A program made the position numbers and the translations under genes. DNA of 64,000 nt. Origin: Desulfoluna butyratoxydans. GTDB taxonomy: Bacteria > Desulfobacterota > Desulfobacteria > Desulfobacterales > Desulfolunaceae. The DNA lies in NCBI RefSeq assembly GCF_900699765.1, contig NZ_CAADHO010000003.1:372001-436000 (forward strand), read 5' to 3'. The notes below the pieces were generated by a model. It was not told where the DNA came from. It saw nothing but the letters and a program-made list of their open reading frames with translations, and made no database searches. This document shows, one piece after another, positions 61,142 through 64,000 of this stretch. The stretch's first letter is position 1; each line of letters starts with the position of its first letter.

Positions 61142-61495
61142 ATGAAACCAATGAAAATAACCAATATTGCGACCCTTTTGGGGGGGAACATTGTCACCGG
61201 CAAGGAGAGGGTTGAGACCCGCGTCTCCTATGGGTTTGCCGCCGACCTTTTGAGCGACGTCCTGACCCTGGAGGTGGAGGGCGTTCTCCTCATCACCGGG
61301 CTGTGTACGCTCCAGACCATCCGCACCGCGGAGATGGCCGAGATCGAGTGTGTGGTTATCGCCCGGGGCAAGAAGGTGAGCCCTGCCATGAAGGACCTGG
61401 CAGAACGCACCGGCCTGATCCTCATCGAGGTGGAATGCTCGGTGTTCAGGGCAAGCGCAATGCTGTTTGATGCCGGTCTCGAACCCGTTTTTTAA
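61142..61495 (+). CDS. DRTGG-domain protein 2
   Basis: The 117-residue protein is the same length and fold as the DRTGG protein at 59491, but clearly divergent: ITNIATLLGGNIVTGKERVE, then YGFAADLLSDVLTLEVEGVL. It also has a late Cys pair (EIECVV, EVECSVF). It starts two bases after the stop of the GHKL gene. The two DRTGG genes flank the PHP and first GHKL genes, which suggests that one is the partner of each enzyme. Confidence 0.85.
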   Translation: MKPMKITNIATLLGGNIVTGKERVETRVSYGFAADLLSDVLTLEVEGVLLITGLCTLQTIRTAEMAEIECVVIARGKKVSPAMKDLAERTGLILIEVECSVFRASAMLFDAGLEPVF

Positions 61496-61523
61496 CCAGG
61501 GCCTCCCAACATGAAGGGGTGTT

Positions 61524-61937
61524 ATGAAGTTTGAATTTGAGATTGAAGACGGGGATTTTGCAAAGGCGGGAACCGCCTCCAGCCAGGTGAAGCACATCCT
61601 CAAGCAGCTCAACGTGGACACCAAGATCATCAAGAAGACCACCGTGGCCATCTATGAAGCCGAGGTCAATGTGGTGGCCCACGCCGTGGGGGGCGGTACG
61701 CTCACGGCGGACATCAATCTGGAGAGGATCGTGGTGGAGGTGGTGGACCAGGGCCCCGGTATCGCGGACATCCCCCAGGCCATGACCGAGGGGTTTTCCA
61801 CGGCATCGCCCGAGGTGATCTCCATGGGCTTCGGGGCGGGCATGGGCCTTCCGAACATGCGGAAAAACGCCGACAAGCTGGAGATCACCAGCGGGGTGGG
61901 CGAGGGGACCCGTGTGGTTATCACCAACTACATCTAA
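61524..61937 (+). CDS. RsbW-like GHKL anti-sigma/serine kinase
   Basis: The 137-residue protein is a minimal GHKL domain of the RsbW/SpoIIAB type: N box YEAEVNVVAHA, G1 box VDQGPGI, lid GFSTASPEVISMGFGAGMGL and ending GEGTRVVITNYI. RsbW proteins are serine kinases and anti-sigma factors that bind STAS-domain partners or sigma factors. No STAS, sigma or PP2C gene is nearby, so the target is unknown. It closes the sensory cluster, 28 bases after the second DRTGG gene. Confidence 0.9.
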   Translation: MKFEFEIEDGDFAKAGTASSQVKHILKQLNVDTKIIKKTTVAIYEAEVNVVAHAVGGGTLTADINLERIVVEVVDQGPGIADIPQAMTEGFSTASPEVISMGFGAGMGLPNMRKNADKLEITSGVGEGTRVVITNYI

Positions 61938-62095
61938 TCCGGTAGAGCTGGTGTGTTGGCTCAATTATGGGTATGGTTAATAGAGTGAATCGGGCCCTCG
62001 GGCCTCTTCCGAAACGCGCGAACGTGGGGAAACGTTCGGGAAGCGGTCCGTGCAGGCTGAAACGTTACGTATAGATCAGGATCAGGGACGACGTT
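61938..62095. other. Intergenic gap with small hairpin
   Basis: No gene is seen. CGAACGT (62019-62025) and ACGTTCG (62032-62038) form a 7-bp stem, flanked by partial pairing of CTTCCGAA and GGGAAG. The carbonic anhydrase promoter is not evident. Confidence 0.5.
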
Positions 62096-62764
62096 ATGGG
62101 AGAGTTGAAAAAGCTGTTTCAAAACAACAGGCAGTGGTCTGCTCAGGTGACTTGCGAGCAGCCCGATTTTTTTAAAAAACTTGCCGACCAGCAGAGCCCG
62201 GACTACCTCTGGATCGGCTGTTCGGACAGCCGGGTGCCCGCCAACGAGCTGGTGGGCCTCATGCCCGGCGAGGTTTTTGTGCACCGCAACGTGGCCAACA
62301 TGGTCATCCACACCGATTTCAACGGCCTGTCCGTGATCCAGTACGCCGTGGAGGTCCTCAACATCAAGGACATCATTGTCTGCGGCCATTACGACTGCGG
62401 CGGGGTCAAAGAGGCCCTTGCAAACTCCTCCAGCGGCCTGGTCAACAACTGGCTCCGTCATCTCCGGGACATCCAGTTCACCCACGGTGACTTTCTGGAC
62501 GCCATCGCCGACCCCAAAGAGCGCAGCGATCGCCTCTGTGAGCTCAACATCATCGAGCAGGTGAGGAACGTCTGCCGCACCACCACCGCCGAGCAGGCCT
62601 GGCAGGAGGGCAAACCCCTCACCGTTCACGGCTGGATCTACAACATCGGCAACGGGCTCCTCCAGGACCTGGATGTGTCGGTGAGCAGTGCCGATAGCAT
62701 TCGGCCCGTCACCGAGGCGGCCCTGAAGAAGGTGTATGGGCGCACTGAGAGGATCAGGGCGTAA
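62096..62764 (+). CDS. can: Beta-class carbonic anhydrase
   Basis: The 222-residue protein interconverts CO2 and bicarbonate. Zinc and active-site motifs are complete: CSDSR (Cys ligand, Asp-Arg dyad), HRNVAN, and CGHYDCGGVKEA (His and Cys ligands). It is close in length to E. coli Can. An anaerobe may use it to supply bicarbonate or CO2 to carboxylases. It lies 158 bases after the hydrogenase regulatory cluster on the same strand. Confidence 0.95.
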   Translation: MGELKKLFQNNRQWSAQVTCEQPDFFKKLADQQSPDYLWIGCSDSRVPANELVGLMPGEVFVHRNVANMVIHTDFNGLSVIQYAVEVLNIKDIIVCGHYDCGGVKEALANSSSGLVNNWLRHLRDIQFTHGDFLDAIADPKERSDRLCELNIIEQVRNVCRTTTAEQAWQEGKPLTVHGWIYNIGNGLLQDLDVSVSSADSIRPVTEAALKKVYGRTERIRA

Positions 62765-62926
62765 AAGGGGCTAAAGGTTAAAGGCCAAAGGCTAAGGGCT
62801 TAAAGGCTCAGGGCCAGGGGCTAAGCGTGATGGACGTTCGGCGATCCCATGACATGGCGTCGGCGTTCATCCCCACGTATCATCCGCACAATTATTTTTT
62901 CCTCTATCTATCCGCCGGTTCCGGCA
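62765..62926. repeat. Low-complexity gap after can
   Basis: Positions 62765-62825 are degenerate purine-rich units such as GGCTAAAGG and GGGCTTAAAGGC. No clear terminator or gene is seen. Confidence 0.6.
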
Positions 62927-63232
62927 TCAGCTCCATTTTTTTCCCAACTCTTCCAATCCTGCATTGGCCAGGTCCTCAGGGGACATGACGATCCGGAAAT
63001 GGACATCTGCGTCAAAATTCAGGTGAAAGGGCTCCGAGTAGAAGGGCAGGCCCGAAGCGTTGGTGGCGTTGATGATCAGGACGGCGGCCCGCATGCCGTT
63101 CTCCTCGGTGAACCAGACGGAAAACGGTTTTATCTCTTCGAGGATTTCATCCAGCAGGATAACGGCGGTCCCTTTTTTCACCAGGGTGTTGAACGGCTCG
63201 TGGGGAAACGTGACATGCATGAGCATCTTCAT
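62927..63232 (-). CDS. Small protein of unknown function, DUF3303-like
   Basis: The 101-residue product (MKMLMHVTFPHEPFNTLVKK at the N-terminus) is a compact alpha/beta protein with strands VWFTEENGMRAAVLIIN and FDADVHFRIVMSPED. It weakly recalls the ferredoxin-like DUF3303 group in length and in opening with M-x-F/H-V-T-x-P. AAGGAGGG precedes the ATG at 63232; the longer frame to 63538 runs into low-complexity DNA. The role is unknown. It is convergent with can. Confidence 0.65.
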   Translation of the reverse strand: MKMLMHVTFPHEPFNTLVKKGTAVILLDEILEEIKPFSVWFTEENGMRAAVLIINATNASGLPFYSEPFHLNFDADVHFRIVMSPEDLANAGLEELGKKWS

Positions 63233-63561
63233 GATGGCCCTCCTTGGGTTGACGGGTGGGTGGTGCGTGTCGGCAGCCGTGCGGCGACGGATCAATGGCC
63301 CGGGGTCGAAAGAAAGGCGCTGAGGCGAGGGGTGGGCGACGGCACAAGGAGGGGCGGCTGCGGTGGTATGGACTTGTATTAAAATACAGGGGTTTCGGGT
63401 TTGTTTCAAGGGGGAAGGGGAGGGCGGTGAAAGGTGGTAGGGGATAGGGGGAGTGAATGGTGAATAGTGAATGGGGAATAGAAGGTTGATAGGAAAGAAA
63501 GGGCATGGGGGATAGGCCGTAGGGTGCATTTTATGCACCAGGGTTCGTTTTTACTTCGTTC
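63233..63561. other. Intergenic region with low-complexity segment, no gene seen
   Basis: Positions 63452-63490 are degenerate GTGAATGGTGAATAGTGAAT-type units, similar in style to 46376-46412 and to the minus strand of the heptamer array at 26.4 kb. Nothing else is recognised. Confidence 0.55.
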
Positions 63562-64000
63562 CCATGGTGGTGGGGAACATGGAATGGCTGTGTGTTATCA
63601 GCCGTGGAGGCAGAGCCTCCGGGCAGCATTTCCAGGCGGAGCCTGGAAACGAACGGTAAGCTTGTGTGCGGTTTGGGCTTGAACCGTTCCTGCCCCTGGG
63701 TATGGCCGTTGATGGGGCAGGGGACGTTTTTATCTCGCTCCCAGGCTCTGCCTGGGAGTGAGGTGCGCAAGGCTCCGCCTTGTCAGGTCGCACTCCATGG
63801 TGGTGGGAAAAATGGCATGGCTGCGTGGTAGCAGCCGTGGAGGCAGAGCCTCCGGGCAGCATCCCCAGGCGGAGCCTGGGAACGAACGGTGCGCTTGTGT
63901 GCGGTTTGAGTTTGAAATGTTTCTGCCCCTGGGTATGGCCGTTGAGGGGGCTGGGGACGTTTTCACCTCGCTCCCAGGCTCTGCCTGGGAGTGAGGGGTG
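63562..64000. repeat. Tandem palindromic repeat R5, two copies, running off the window
   Basis: Two copies of a unit of about 205 bases lie at 63562-63763 and 63795-64000 (period 233). Each starts CCATGGTGGTGGG and holds palindromes GGAGGCAGAGCCTCC, CCAGGCGGAGCCTGG and CCCAGGCTCTGCCTGGG, and GGTATGGCCGTTGA. No gene is seen. Short frames here are by-products of the repeat. Confidence 0.9.

Overview
The window looks like chromosomal DNA of a strictly anaerobic, Gram-negative bacterium, most probably a sulfate reducer or syntroph of the Desulfobacterota. Pointers are an HndABCD-type NAD(P)-linked [FeFe]-hydrogenase with a sensory hydrogenase, a tungsten-type aldehyde:ferredoxin oxidoreductase with a MoaD-like partner, an Mla-type outer-membrane lipid transporter, a type V autotransporter, and GC-rich coding sequence broken by AT-rich gaps. 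No rRNA, tRNA, CRISPR array, phage module or transposase was recognised.

Layout. 0-9.2 kb: end of an exopolysaccharide locus, with an alpha/beta hydrolase and a polysaccharide deacetylase on +, facing a probable three-gene operon on - (tyrosine-kinase-like ATPase, Wzz-like protein, giant PKD/FG-GAP surface protein). 9.8-13.5 kb: mlaE-mlaF-mlaD plus a PqiC-like lipoprotein. 13.5-25 kb: mixed housekeeping and unknown genes (glpD, a TetR regulator with a metallo-beta-lactamase-fold hydrolase, ppiC, a HAD phosphatase, two crotonases, a MutT-like Nudix protein). 25.4-31.6 kb: cmoM, a GAF-GGDEF cyclase whose gene ends in a 17-unit heptamer repeat, AOR with MoaD, and an MFS transporter. 31.9-36.5 kb: an autotransporter and a lipoprotein hydrolase. 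37.3-42.7 kb: an Opp/Dpp-type ABC importer with two ATPase domains fused in one protein and a Tat-exported binding protein. 42.9-46.3 kb: a chemoreceptor and two unknown genes. 46.7-52.2 kb: ribose operon rbsDACBK on -. 53.2-61.9 kb: hydrogenase operon. 62.1-63.2 kb: carbonic anhydrase and a small unknown gene, then a tandem palindromic repeat to the window edge.

The most interesting region is 53.2-61.9 kb. Four structural genes (order hndB-hndC-hndD-hndA) encode a probably electron-bifurcating [FeFe]-hydrogenase. After a long hairpin come six tightly packed genes: a sensory [FeFe]-hydrogenase homologue in which Phe replaces the proton-relay Cys, a DRTGG protein, a PHP phosphoesterase, a GHKL ATPase, a second DRTGG protein and an RsbW-like GHKL ATPase. 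Together they look like a dedicated H2/redox-sensing phospho-signalling module next to the enzyme it may control. Similar neighbourhoods are known from Thermotogae and Clostridia, but I know of no worked-out mechanism.

The intergenic regions carry several families of dispersed repeats, most of them bounded by GCCTCCGGC/GCCGGAGGC. They include copies inside the rbs operon, a perfect 25-bp hairpin after the peptide-transport operon and a tandem repeat at the right edge. They are described as features and findings.
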